DNA of 64,000 nt. Origin: Pseudaminobacter salicylatoxidans (lineage in GTDB: Bacteria > Pseudomonadota > Alphaproteobacteria > Rhizobiales > Rhizobiaceae). The position numbers were made by a program, and so were the translations under genes. Position 1 is the first letter of the stretch. Each line of letters opens with the position of its first letter. Shown here one piece after another: positions 47,499 to 56,170 of this stretch. The stretch spans positions 1 to 64,000 of the forward strand of contig NZ_QGGG01000012.1 in the NCBI RefSeq assembly GCF_003148475.1. The letters run 5' to 3'. Below the pieces are notes generated by a model. The model saw only the letters and a list, made by a program, of their open reading frames with translations, searched no databases and had not been told where the DNA came from.

Positions 47499-49111
47499 GC
47501 GTGATCCTCCAAAATCATCTCCGCGCCCTTCCAGCCGGTCATGATGGAAGCTGCATTGGTGTTGCCGCTGATGTTGTCGGGGAAGATCGAGGCGTCGACA
47601 ATGCGCAGGCCATCAAGCCCGTGTACCTTCAGGCGCGGGTCAACGACGGATTGCGATGCGTCGACCCCCATGCGGCAGGTCGAGACCGGGTGATAGACCG
47701 TGCCGCTGCGCTTGCGGAAATCGGCGATCAACTCGTCGTCGCTCACGCATTTCGGGCCGGGCAGCACCTCTTGCTCGATTACTTCGCGCATGGCGGGCAT
47801 CGATGCGAGCTTGCGCAGGAATTTCACCGCAGCGAGCATTTCGGCGACGTCGGTGTCGGTGGAATAGGCGTTGGGCACGATCCTGGGATGGTCGAGCGGG
47901 TTTTTTGTGCGGATCATGATCGAGCCGCGGCTCGACGGCCGGCAGTTGGACAGGCCGATGGAAAAGCCCGGCCACGGGTCGGGTGTCAGGATGGGGCGTT
48001 CGCCCGGCTTGGGCAGAACCGTCGAGAACGCCTGGAAATAGAGCTGCATGTTGGGGCGCGCTTGCGTGGCGTCCGTGCGGAAGAAGCCGCCGCCCTGGTT
48101 CATGCTCATCGACAGCGGGCCGGTGCTCAGCAGGAGATATTGCATACCGACCAGCATCTTGCCCCACCACGGGCGAAGCGTCTGGTTCAGCGTCGGCAGC
48201 CGTCCTTTGTAGGTGTAGTTGATGCCGAGATGATCCTGCAGATTGGCGCCGACATGGGCGTTGGCATGCACCACCGGGATGCCAAGGTCCCTTAACAGAT
48301 CGGCAGGACCGACGCCGGAAAGCTGCAAGAGTTGCGGCGTGTTGACCGAGCCGCCACACAGCACCACCTCGCGCCCGGCGCGTGCCGTGTGCGTGCGGCC
48401 GTTCTTCAGATATTCGATGCCGGTTGCGCGGCTGCCTTCAAACAGGATTTTCGTCGCCAGGGCATCGGTTTCGACGCGGACATTGGCGCGTTTCATGGCC
48501 GGGCGCAGGAAGGCGTGGGCGGCGGACCAGCGGCGGCCATCCTTCGTGTTGAGCTGATAGATGCCGACGCCTTCCTGGGCCGCGCCGTTGAAATCCTGAT
48601 TGAGGGCGAGGCCGGCCTGCTCCCCGGCCTCGAGGAAGCGGTGGGTGAGGGGATGCACGCGGCTGCGATTGTCGGTCACGTGGATCGGGCCGCCGCGCCC
48701 GCGCCATTCGTCGGCGCCGGCTTCGTTGTCCTCGATCGCCTTGAAGATCGGCAGGAGATCATCATAGCTCCAGCCGGAATTACCCGCCGCTGCCCAGCCG
48801 TCGAAATCCTCGCGCTGGCCGCGAATCCAGACCATGGCGTTGATGGAGCTGGAGCCGCCGAGCAGTTTGCCGCGCGGCCAGTGGTCGGCATTGCCGGCGA
48901 GGCCGGGATCGGCTTCCGTCTTGTAGTTCCAGTTCACCGCCGGGTCGAAGAAGGTTTTGCCATAGCCCAGCGGCATCTGCACGAAGAAGCGGCGGTCGGT
49001 GCCGCCGGCCTCCAGAACCAGCACCGAGTGGCGCCCGCCGGCCGACAGTTTTTCGGCCACAACGCAGCCGGCTGAACCTGCACCGATGATAATGAAATCA
49101 TAGTCTTGCAT
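47495..49111 (-). CDS. GMC-family FAD-dependent oxidoreductase (choline/alcohol dehydrogenase-like)
   Basis: The 538-residue product binds FAD by IIIGAGSAGCVVAEKL (GAGSAG at 10-15), has the GMC signatures GKLLGGSSSINAMVWIRG (about 83-100) and GGSVNTPQLLQLSGVGP, and the active-site region TVYHPVSTCRMG with GNTNAASIMTG at the end. It resembles BetA but lies without betaine genes. It is translationally linked to an enolase-superfamily dehydratase, so oxidation of a polyol or sugar alcohol before dehydration is likelier than choline use. ATG at 49111 begins the FAD motif correctly. Confidence 0.9.
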   Translation of the reverse strand: MQDYDFIIIGAGSAGCVVAEKLSAGGRHSVLVLEAGGTDRRFFVQMPLGYGKTFFDPAVNWNYKTEADPGLAGNADHWPRGKLLGGSSSINAMVWIRGQREDFDGWAAAGNSGWSYDDLLPIFKAIEDNEAGADEWRGRGGPIHVTDNRSRVHPLTHRFLEAGEQAGLALNQDFNGAAQEGVGIYQLNTKDGRRWSAAHAFLRPAMKRANVRVETDALATKILFEGSRATGIEYLKNGRTHTARAGREVVLCGGSVNTPQLLQLSGVGPADLLRDLGIPVVHANAHVGANLQDHLGINYTYKGRLPTLNQTLRPWWGKMLVGMQYLLLSTGPLSMSMNQGGGFFRTDATQARPNMQLYFQAFSTVLPKPGERPILTPDPWPGFSIGLSNCRPSSRGSIMIRTKNPLDHPRIVPNAYSTDTDVAEMLAAVKFLRKLASMPAMREVIEQEVLPGPKCVSDDELIADFRKRSGTVYHPVSTCRMGVDASQSVVDPRLKVHGLDGLRIVDASIFPDNISGNTNAASIMTGWKGAEMILEDHA

Positions 49112-49293
49112 CGGAAAGAAAAGACCGTCCGCAAACTGGCTCAACCATCGATTCAAGCCTAGACCCTGTCTCGTCGCCTTGGCCGATGGGCGACCGGCAT
49201 GGCCTGTGAAAAAAGCGACCGTGTGGCAATTGCGAAGCTTGTCGGGTGCGGCGGTAACTGCCAACCATGCAGGTGAGGTCAGGGAGATTCCAG

Positions 49294-49698
49294 ATGGTGC
49301 AATACGCAGACGGTCAGCCGACAGGCGAACTCACCTTGCGCACGCTGGCCATGCCGGCTGACGCCAATGCCGCCGGCGATATTTTCGGCGGCTGGGTGAT
49401 GGCGCAGATGGACCTTGCCTGCGGCATCCGCGCCGCCGAACGCGCGAGAGGGCGCGTGGTGACGGCGGCGGTGAAGGAAATGTCCTTCGCCAAACCGATG
49501 AAGATCGGTGACACGCTATGCATCTACACCCATGTTACCCGCATTGGCCGCACCTCCATGACTCTGAAGGTCGAGGCATGGGCGCAACGCTACCTCACTG
49601 AACTGATGGAACGTGTGACCGACGCCGATTTCGTCATGGTGGCTCTGGACGGCGAGGGCAAGCCGAAGCCGGTGCCGGTGGAAGAGGGGAATGAATAG
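49294..49698 (+). CDS. Acyl-CoA thioesterase, YciA/hotdog family
   Basis: The 134-residue product has the hotdog-fold signature DANAAGDIFGGWVMAQMD (about 23-40) and VVTAAVKEMSFAKPMKIGD. Such enzymes hydrolyse short- to long-chain acyl-CoA and act in the cytoplasm. MVQYADG at 49294 has AGGGAGA at the right distance; nine further codons upstream are open. It ends at a short repeat element shared with the convergent HxlR gene. Confidence 0.9.
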   Translation: MVQYADGQPTGELTLRTLAMPADANAAGDIFGGWVMAQMDLACGIRAAERARGRVVTAAVKEMSFAKPMKIGDTLCIYTHVTRIGRTSMTLKVEAWAQRYLTELMERVTDADFVMVALDGEGKPKPVPVEEGNE

Positions 49699-49792
49699 GG
49701 AGTAGCCAATAGCGAATAGGGCGGAAGTGAAAATGGCTTGACGGGCTACGGCAACCGCCAACCCTCGCTACTCGCTACTCGCTACTCGCTGT
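49692..49792. repeat. Imperfect inverted element with CTACTCG tandem heptamers
   Basis: The left arm (about 49692-49720, GAATAGGGAGTAGCC and AATAGCGAATAGGG) is imperfectly mirrored by the right arm (about 49763-49792). The right arm holds three exact CTACTCG units at 49768-49788. It sits between convergent genes and supplies the last codons and stop of the HxlR gene. I know the AGTAG/AATAGCG style from rhizobial intergenic repeats. Confidence 0.6.
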
Positions 49793-50172
49793 CTTGTAAC
49801 CCGTTCCGGGCAGGCGGCATCGAACTTCATCCGCGCTTCGTTCACGCGCGCGGTGTTCTTGCGCGCCCATTCGCCCAGCGCGGTGACCGGCACCAGAAGC
49901 TCGTGGCCGAGTTCGGTAAGTTCATAATCGACACGCGGCGGGATGGTGGGAAACACGGTGCGTGTGACGAACCCGTCGCGCTCCAGTCCGCGCAACGTGG
50001 TGGTCAGCATTTTCTGCGAGATGCCGCCGACGATGTGGCGCAGTTCGTTGAAGCGCATCGGGCCGCTGCCGAGCTGGCTTACGACCAGGACGGTCCATTT
50101 GTCGCCGACGCGCTGCAATATATCGCTGACGGCCCGGCAATCCTCGGTGCGGTGCAGGTGCCTCGGTTTCAA
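49768..50172 (-). CDS. HxlR-family transcriptional regulator
   Basis: The 134-residue product has the winged helix of HxlR proteins: CRAVSDILQRVGDKWTVLVV, GPMRFNELRHIVGGISQKML and the wing PPRVDYELTELGHEL. A cysteine near the N-terminus (C12) is where redox-sensing HxlR members carry theirs. The last codons (ASSE and stop) lie in a tandem heptamer element, so the C-terminus may vary between strains. It is divergent from an FMN reductase gene that it probably controls. Confidence 0.9.
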   Translation of the reverse strand: MKPRHLHRTEDCRAVSDILQRVGDKWTVLVVSQLGSGPMRFNELRHIVGGISQKMLTTTLRGLERDGFVTRTVFPTIPPRVDYELTELGHELLVPVTALGEWARKNTARVNEARMKFDAACPERVTRQRVASSE

Positions 50173-50219
50173 AAAAGTGCCTCCTTGCGGCTCGTTATTT
50201 AAGTCACCTATATAGCGTC

Positions 50220-50236
50220 GGTATCCATAAGATACC
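50220..50236. promoter_or_regulatory. HxlR operator candidate
   Basis: GGTATC (50220-50225) and GATACC (50231-50236) form a perfect inverted repeat with a five-base spacer in the 87-bp divergent gap between hxlR and the FMN reductase gene. HxlR/YodB-type regulators bind dyads such as GTATC-containing ones near the promoter. Position, 24 bases before the reductase ATG, fits a repressor site. Confidence 0.65.
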
Positions 50237-50259
50237 AGATTTCGAAAGGAGAGAATGCG

Positions 50260-50862
50260 ATGTCCAAGCCGAAGGTCGGCATTATCATCGGCTCCACGCG
50301 CGCCGCGCGTTTCGCTGACAAGCCTGTAGAGTGGTTCACCAGTCTGGCCAAGGCGCGCGGCGATGTCGAGGTGGAAGTGGTCGATCTGCGCGACTATCCG
50401 ATGCCCTTTTTCGAGGAAGCGGTTTCACCTGCATGGGGCCCCTCGCAGAGCGAGGTTGCGCGCAGGTTTCAGGAGAAGGTCGCTTCGCTCGACGGATTCA
50501 TCTTTACCGCCGCCGAATACAATCACGGCCCGACGGCCGTGCTGAAGAACGCGCTCGATTATGCCTATACCGAGTGGAACAAGAAGCCGGCCGGCTTCAT
50601 CGGCTATGGCGGCGTGGGCGGCGCCCGCGCGGTCGAGCAACTGCGCATGCATGCGGTGGAACTGCAGATGGCGCCCACCAAGACGGCCGTTCACATCGTG
50701 TGGGGCGATTTCCTTGCTATCAGGGACGGCAAGAAGATCGATGAAATCGAGCATCTCAACCAGGCCGGCAAGGCGTTGCTGGACGAGACGATCTGGTGGG
50801 CCAAGGCGCTCAAGGTTGCGCGCGATGCCGATGCGGCCGCAGCCGCCACACAGGCCGCCTGA
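50260..50862 (+). CDS. NAD(P)H-dependent FMN reductase / quinone reductase
   Basis: The 200-residue product is a flavodoxin-fold reductase: MSKPKVGIIIGSTRAARFADK with the FMN phosphate loop GSTRAAR (about 11-17), TAAEYNHGPTAVLKNALDYAY (the EYN motif at about 87-89), and GYGGVGGARAVEQLR. Such enzymes reduce quinones or azo dyes and give electrophile resistance. GAAAGGAGAGAATGCG precedes the ATG. With the HxlR gene it forms a classic sensor/reductase pair. Confidence 0.9.
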   Translation: MSKPKVGIIIGSTRAARFADKPVEWFTSLAKARGDVEVEVVDLRDYPMPFFEEAVSPAWGPSQSEVARRFQEKVASLDGFIFTAAEYNHGPTAVLKNALDYAYTEWNKKPAGFIGYGGVGGARAVEQLRMHAVELQMAPTKTAVHIVWGDFLAIRDGKKIDEIEHLNQAGKALLDETIWWAKALKVARDADAAAAATQAA

Positions 50863-50894
50863 GCGGCAACGACATTTCCTCCCAAGAGACGGCA

Positions 50895-50919
50895 GGGCGG
50901 CAGCGATGCCGCCCTTTTT
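50895..50919 (+). terminator. Rho-independent terminator of the FMN reductase gene
   Basis: GGGCGGCA (50895-50902) and TGCCGCCC (50907-50914) form a perfect stem with a GCGA loop, followed directly by TTTTT (50915-50919). It is the best textbook terminator in the window. Confidence 0.88.
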
Positions 50920-51051
50920 ATTAGCACTGTTTTACGCCGTCGCAGGCCGTGCGGCTTCGCGGCGCCTGAGCCGTCGCCGATGTCCGTAATGACGAGGCAT
51001 GGACCCGCAACCCGCCGGCCTACCGGGCAAGATGTGACTTCGAGACTGAAC

Positions 51052-52341
51052 TCACGCGCTCGTCAGCTTGGCTGCCAGAACCTTGTCGATACGGCGGCCG
51101 TCGAGATCGACCACCTCGAAACGCCAGCCCTGGGCGTCCACGCTTTCACCGGTCGTGGGCAGGTGATGCATATGCGACAGCACATAGCCGGCGACCGTCT
51201 CGTAGTCGCGATTTTCCGGCAGGTCGATGTCGAACAGGTCGGCCATTTCGTCGGCCGGCATATAGCCCGCCAGCAGCCATGAGCCGTCCTCGCGCTGCAC
51301 GGGTGCGAACTCGTCCTCGTCGGCGTCGGCGCGGAACACGCCGGTGATCGCTTCCAGAATGTCGGCCGGCGTGACGACGCCTTCGAAGTGCCCGTACTCA
51401 TCATGCACGAGCGCCATCGGCACGTCGGATTCCCTCAGCGTGGCCAGCACGTCGAGCGCGTCCGCCTGATCGTGGACGATCGGAGCTGTGCGCACATGCT
51501 TGGCTGCGTCAAAACCCTTGCCGGCCAGGATCGTGGCCAGGATTTCGCGAGTCTGCACCACGCCCACCATGGCATCGACGCTGCCTTCGCCCGCAGGCAG
51601 GCGCGAATGAGGGGTTTCGATCAGCAGCTTGCGCAGGACCGCTTCGTCGGCATGGAGGTTCAGCCAGTCCACCTCGGTGCGCGGCGTCATCACGGCGCGC
51701 ACGGCCCGGTCGCCCAGGCGCATGACACCGGCGATCATGCGCCGCTCGTCGGATTCGATCGTGCCGTGATGCTCGGCCTCGGCGACCAGCATCTTGATCT
51801 CCTCGTCGGTAACCTTTTCCTCGCTTTCGCCGCGCTGGCCAAGCAGCCACAGCATGCTGCGGCCGGAGATGTCGAGCAGCCAGACCAGCGGCGCGCCGAT
51901 CAGCGCGAGCACGTTCATCATCGGGGCAACGCGCGAAGCGACCGTTTCAGGGTTGCGCAGGGCAATCTGCTTGGGCACCAGTTCGCCGATGATCAGCGAG
52001 GCGTAGGTGATGATCGCCACAACAACGCCCACGCCCAGCGCATCGGCGGCACCTTTCGACATGCCTTGTTCGACCAGAACCACGCTGAGCCGCTGGCCCA
52101 GCGTGGCGCCGGAAAAAGCGCCGGAGAGCACGCCGACCAGCGTGATGCCGATCTGCACGGTGGACAGGAAGCGGCCGGGATTGGAGCCGAGCTCCAGCGC
52201 GCGCGCCGCACCCTTGATGTTACGGTCTACCATCGTCTTGAGCCGCGCCGGCCGCGACGAGACGATGGCAAGTTCGGACATGGCCAGAAGGCCGTTCACG
52301 CAGATCAGGACAAAGACGACGAGAATTTCGACGTATAGCAT
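51052..52341 (-). CDS. CNNM/CorC-type membrane protein (DUF21, CBS pair, transporter-associated domain)
   Basis: The 429-residue product starts with a DUF21 membrane domain of about four hydrophobic segments (residues 1-190). It is followed by a CBS pair (about 205-330, with VMTPRTEVDWL and VHDEYGHFEGVVTPADILEAI) and a C-terminal CorC/HlyC domain ending LAAKLTSA. Such proteins are often annotated as hemolysins, but relatives act in Mg/Co efflux or Na/Mg exchange. ATG at 52341 begins the first membrane helix; the longer frame upstream lacks homology. Confidence 0.9.
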   Translation of the reverse strand: MLYVEILVVFVLICVNGLLAMSELAIVSSRPARLKTMVDRNIKGAARALELGSNPGRFLSTVQIGITLVGVLSGAFSGATLGQRLSVVLVEQGMSKGAADALGVGVVVAIITYASLIIGELVPKQIALRNPETVASRVAPMMNVLALIGAPLVWLLDISGRSMLWLLGQRGESEEKVTDEEIKMLVAEAEHHGTIESDERRMIAGVMRLGDRAVRAVMTPRTEVDWLNLHADEAVLRKLLIETPHSRLPAGEGSVDAMVGVVQTREILATILAGKGFDAAKHVRTAPIVHDQADALDVLATLRESDVPMALVHDEYGHFEGVVTPADILEAITGVFRADADEDEFAPVQREDGSWLLAGYMPADEMADLFDIDLPENRDYETVAGYVLSHMHHLPTTGESVDAQGWRFEVVDLDGRRIDKVLAAKLTSA

Positions 52342-52785
52342 TGCCGCTCCATAGCATCGGCATGGTCGCACGCAAATAGGGAGCAATCCGATTTTGTCGC
52401 GAAGATGCTTCGTGCCGCAGGCAGTTGCGTGAACATCGATGAGGCGTGGATCGCAGCGTCCACCATTGCGCGGTTGCATATATCGCGGTCTTCGCGTTAA
52501 AGGTGCGTCCTGTTTTCATTAGTCTGGTTTGTGATTTTGCCAACGTAACCGTCGGTCTCCGCAGTTCCACCCGATAATCGCAGCAGTGCAGCGGCATTGC
52601 TCGACCAATGAATTGCGTTCTTCGAGGTGGCGGTTGAGACCGGTTTGGCAGGCTGGACTGCTGCCGGGCAGTGCTCGCTCCGGTTCGCTCCTCGATCGCC
52701 CTCGAATTTCCTGTCACATCGTGCCTCCATGCGAGGCTTCTCAGCGCCGTCTTGACGAACTTCCCAGCGAGGAAGGCAAGCCGGC
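52342..52785. other. Gene-free region between the CNNM-type gene and the DUF1062 gene
   Basis: Among these 444 bases I see no gene with family resemblance, no strong hairpin and no repeat. They hold the promoters of the two divergent neighbours. The part around 52490-52560 is less GC-rich, the likeliest place for them. Short open frames are present on both strands but lack ribosome binding sites. Confidence 0.5.
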
Positions 52786-53421
52786 ATGTCCAGCACTCTC
52801 CATGTACAATGGACCGTCACTCCACTCATCGCACCGCGCCCGTGGCTCACCTGCGGCCGGTGCGGCGGCATCAAACCCTTTCAGAGCAGCGGCAAGGCCA
52901 GGCTGAATGCCAATGGCAAGCGCCTGGATGCGCGGCTGATCTACAAATGCACCGATTGCGACGCCAGTTGGAACCGGCCGTTGTTCGAGCGGCGCAATGT
53001 CAGGGAGATTGACGCGGGTCTGCTGCAGGCACTCCAGGCAAACGACCGCCAGCGGATCGAAGCAATCGCCTTCGATATCGAAGGCCTGCGCCGCAGCGCG
53101 ACGCGGATCGAAGAATTCCCGGAAGCACATGTCACGAAGAGGGTGCTGGCCGGCAATCCGGCGGCTTTCGAGCGAGCGCGGATCGCTTTAAGCGTTTCCG
53201 TGCCGTGCGCCTTGCGGCTGGACCGCCTGCTGGTGGTTGAGCTTGGCGTATCGCGCACCAGGATTCAGGAGCTTCATGCCGCCGAAAGACTGAGGCTTTC
53301 GCCGGTCGGAGAGCGCGCGCTTCGGCGGCCGGTCAGGGATGGCATGGCTGTCGATCTGGATGTCGACTCGACCGACCGGCTTGCAGGTTTGAGCACCGGA
53401 GTGTCCGTGCAACCGGGATGA
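52786..53421 (+). CDS. DUF1062 family protein with a zinc-ribbon start
   Basis: The 211-residue product has an N-terminal zinc-ribbon pattern, CGRC at 23-26 and CTDC at 55-58, in the diagnostic setting APRPWLTCGRCG...LNANGKRLDA. The remainder is helical, with an arginine-rich segment containing VSRTRIQELHAAERL that looks DNA- or RNA-binding. The family is of unknown function. It is convergent with the first extensin-like gene, only 10 bases apart. Confidence 0.82.
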   Translation: MSSTLHVQWTVTPLIAPRPWLTCGRCGGIKPFQSSGKARLNANGKRLDARLIYKCTDCDASWNRPLFERRNVREIDAGLLQALQANDRQRIEAIAFDIEGLRRSATRIEEFPEAHVTKRVLAGNPAAFERARIALSVSVPCALRLDRLLVVELGVSRTRIQELHAAERLRLSPVGERALRRPVRDGMAVDLDVDSTDRLAGLSTGVSVQPG

Positions 53422-53431
53422 CCGTCGCCTG

Positions 53432-54445
53432 CTACCGACAGGCGACGTAGCCGTTCTTGCGCGGCTTGATGTCGAAATGGAAGTGGTTGCGGTGGTCGTA
53501 ATTGTAGCCGGGGCCGAGCACCGTGGTGAAGTAGTCGCAGCCATCGGCGCGCACGGTGTTGAGGAAGCCCTTTTCGCGGAAGGCGAACCAGCCGGGCTTG
53601 CGCACGTCGATGTCCTTGCCGTTGGTCAACTCGATGCGCATGACATCGAGCGCATTGCCTTTGGAGTGCTCGGAGGGCGTGGTGGTGCGGGCAATGCGTC
53701 GGCAGGAGTAGCTGGAGCCCTGGTGGATCGTCTTCACGCTCGACCAGTAGCGCCACCGTGCCGCCGGTACCAGTTCCTTGCGCGTCCAGCGCGAGAAGGT
53801 CGCGGCCATGCTGCAGCTCAGCGTCGCGGCCGGCTTCATCTTCACCCCGCCGATGGCAGATACGGAAACCGGATAGTCGATGCGGCAGGCGCCGCCGTCG
53901 TTGATCGGCGCGAGGTTGCGGAATGTGACGCCAAGCCGTTTCAGATCGTTGCGGCAGGCGACCTCGTCGGCGGGCATTGCCGTGCTGGGGGCCATCGGCG
54001 AATCCATGCGTGGATAGGCGACCATCATCGGATTTGACGGAACCAGCGTCTGCAAGCCTTTCGGCTTGACCGAGCCTGGAGGAATGACAGCAGCCACCTG
54101 TGCGGGCGTGGGTGCGATCTGGATGACGGGTTCGTCCGGCTCGTCGCTCTCCGCAGGCAGCGCCATGTCGTCCGTAGTGCCGAAAGTGGGCTCTACCGGT
54201 ACCAGATCGGGCATAACCGGAGCCGGTGTCGGCTCGACCGGAGTCAGTGTCGGCGCGGGTGGCACTATCCTTGGCGGCACGGCAGCCGTCTGCATGCCGA
54301 TATCCACGTCCGGCCGCAGCACACCTTCGGTACTGCACGATGCAATGGTCGCGGCGATCACGAGCGCTACTCCGCCGATGGCGGCTCTGCGTGTCGTGCC
54401 GAAACGCCGGGCCTTGGCTGCCACGGTTCGAACTGGCTGGGCCAT
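53432..54445 (-). CDS. Extensin-like C-terminal domain protein, copy 1 (lipoprotein-like)
   Basis: The 337-residue product has an N-terminal membrane segment with a lipobox-like IASCS near residue 37. A Pro/Thr/Val-rich linker follows (about 45-140), then the extensin-like domain. That domain has PADEVACRNDLKRLGV, the metal-type motif SEHSKGNALDV and the end HRNHFHFDIKPRKNG. This His/Asp pattern resembles D-Ala-D-Ala-carboxypeptidase-like zinc sites, so a cell-wall peptidase role is plausible. It follows the paralogue at 54555 on the same strand. Confidence 0.87.
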   Translation of the reverse strand: MAQPVRTVAAKARRFGTTRRAAIGGVALVIAATIASCSTEGVLRPDVDIGMQTAAVPPRIVPPAPTLTPVEPTPAPVMPDLVPVEPTFGTTDDMALPAESDEPDEPVIQIAPTPAQVAAVIPPGSVKPKGLQTLVPSNPMMVAYPRMDSPMAPSTAMPADEVACRNDLKRLGVTFRNLAPINDGGACRIDYPVSVSAIGGVKMKPAATLSCSMAATFSRWTRKELVPAARWRYWSSVKTIHQGSSYSCRRIARTTTPSEHSKGNALDVMRIELTNGKDIDVRKPGWFAFREKGFLNTVRADGCDYFTTVLGPGYNYDHRNHFHFDIKPRKNGYVACR

Positions 54446-54554
54446 TGGTGATTCCTGTTCTGAAACAGGAAGGGTAAGACGCCAGGGTAAATGAAAGGTC
54501 AGCGCGGCCGTTTACCCCTGTGGCGCGAACGGGATTTGGCCGGACGCGGAGGCC

Positions 54555-55520
54555 CTATTGGCAGAAGGTTCCGCCATTCCTGCGCGGGGCGAGGTCCAGA
54601 TGGAAATGGCGTTCGTGGTCGGCGTCGCTGCCGGGGCCGAGCACGGTCTTGAACGGACCACAGGCGGATTCGCGGATATCGGCGAGGAATTTCGCGGCCT
54701 TCGGGTCCGGCGTGGGACCGATGTCGATGGCTGTGCCGTCCGCCAGGATGAAGCGGGCGATGTCGAGCGCATTGCCGAAGGCGTGTTCGGACAGCTTGGT
54801 GGAGCCGTTGCGTGGCCGGCAAACATAGGCCGAGGCCTGCGACACGGATTTCAGCTCGGCGCCATAGGTTGTCTTGGCCGCCGGCGAGACGATACCGGTG
54901 GCGAACCGTGCCGCCGCTTCGGCCATTGCGCAGTCCATAAGCGCATCGGGCGTGATGCCGACTGTCTTGCCGAACGATTTCACCGCGATGGGATAGGGAA
55001 GGGCGCAGCCGGAAGGATCGCTCTCCGGCTCGCGTTCCTCGAACTCAACGCCCAGCCCATCGAGCCGTTTGCGGCAGGCGACCTCACCGGCGGGCATGAT
55101 CGCCGAGCGCGATGCGGTCGAACGGGGATCGACAGGTTGGGCCGGTCGATTGTCGTGCGCTTCGCCCTTGCTGTCGGGCTTTTGCGGTTTTTCCTGCGGC
55201 ACAGGTGGTTTTTCGGGAACGGCCTGCCTTTCCACACTCGGATTTTCTTCGGGTACGGGCACTTTCTCGGGCGGTTGGGTTTCACCCACGGGTGCCGGCC
55301 TGGCACCGGGCCTTGCCGGATCATCGGGACGTGGCTCAGGCAGCGGCGTGTCGCCAAGCTTCCTGGGTGGGAGATTGCCGGCCGGCGGTGAAAAGACCGC
55401 AGGCACAGGCACCTGCTGCGGAAGCTGGGGCGTCTTCGCTGCGGCGACCGTTGCGCAGAGCAAACCTGTCGTCGTCAGCAGCAGAATTCTTGCGATTGGA
55501 TCGTGCGGAGAAATCTTCAT
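54555..55520 (-). CDS. Extensin-like C-terminal domain protein, copy 2
   Basis: The 321-residue product has a signal peptide (cleavage near TVAAA, residue 28) and a long Pro/Glu/Lys-rich linker with repeated PxPEEN/PxxQEKPQ wording (about 30-140). The extensin-like domain follows, with MPAGEVACRKRLDGLGV, SEHAFGNALDIARF and HERHFHLDLAPRRNGG. Linker and domain layout match copy 1, so the two are tandem paralogues with differently composed linkers. The linker may span peptidoglycan. Confidence 0.88.
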   Translation of the reverse strand: MKISPHDPIARILLLTTTGLLCATVAAAKTPQLPQQVPVPAVFSPPAGNLPPRKLGDTPLPEPRPDDPARPGARPAPVGETQPPEKVPVPEENPSVERQAVPEKPPVPQEKPQKPDSKGEAHDNRPAQPVDPRSTASRSAIMPAGEVACRKRLDGLGVEFEEREPESDPSGCALPYPIAVKSFGKTVGITPDALMDCAMAEAAARFATGIVSPAAKTTYGAELKSVSQASAYVCRPRNGSTKLSEHAFGNALDIARFILADGTAIDIGPTPDPKAAKFLADIRESACGPFKTVLGPGSDADHERHFHLDLAPRRNGGTFCQ

Positions 55521-55585
55521 CGGCGCAGCAACGACCGGATGCGCGTTCCGGTTGCCGCGCGGCGATCACGTTGGGTGACGCCCTG

Positions 55586-56020
55586 TCACGCGCCGATGGC
55601 TTCGAGCCCTTCTTCAAGGTAGTCGCCCAGCATCGGCATGCCGAGCAGATATTTGGCGGTGCGGCCGTTGCTGCGCCTGCGCGCCTCGGTCACTGCGTCC
55701 TGCCATTCGGAAGCCTCGTAGTCGCCGCGTCCCACCCAGGCCAGCGCCACCAGTTCGGCGGCCTCATCGACATTGAGGTCGTTGATGAGTTCCCTCAACT
55801 CCTCCTCGGTAAAGTCCTCGGCCTCCTCCTCCGCCAGCCCGTCATGGGAATGGCTGTCGCGGGTATCGCCGTCCATCTCGATCTCGTGTTCGCCGCCGTC
55901 GAAATAGTCGTCGTTGACGGCGGCACTGATCGCCTTCGCCTTTTCGATGAAAAGGCGCACGGTGTCGGGACCGATGGTCAGGTCCCATTCCCTTTCAAGC
56001 TTTCGCTCCACGGCCGTCAT
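55586..56020 (-). CDS. DUF3775-family acidic protein
   Basis: The 144-residue product is strongly acidic (a run DGLAEEEAEDFTEEEL near the middle) with the C-terminal segment LVALAWVGRGDYEASEWQDAV typical of DUF3775, which is common in Alphaproteobacteria and of unknown function. Start MTAVERKLEREW at 56020 is preferred over one 17 codons upstream. It is divergent from the DUF486 gene. Confidence 0.8.
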   Translation of the reverse strand: MTAVERKLEREWDLTIGPDTVRLFIEKAKAISAAVNDDYFDGGEHEIEMDGDTRDSHSHDGLAEEEAEDFTEEELRELINDLNVDEAAELVALAWVGRGDYEASEWQDAVTEARRRSNGRTAKYLLGMPMLGDYLEEGLEAIGA

Positions 56021-56170
56021 CCTTGCCGCTCCTGACGGGATGATAGCCGATTTGCGGGCCACGTCACGCATGTTGTTGAGGCAGGCCGCTCACATCTGCG
56101 CCGCGCAGATTGACAGGTGGCGGCGATGGCCTGAAATGGCGCGTTCCTACCAATGAATGGTTCCACGCCG

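Noticed and set aside
47495-49111. Choline dehydrogenase (betA) identity for the GMC oxidoreductase
   Set aside because: The family fits, but no betaine aldehyde dehydrogenase or choline regulator adjoins; coupling to a sugar-acid dehydratase argues for another substrate.
49764-49792. Tandem heptamers as a possible CRISPR array
   Set aside because: The units are seven bases with no spacers and no cas genes nearby.
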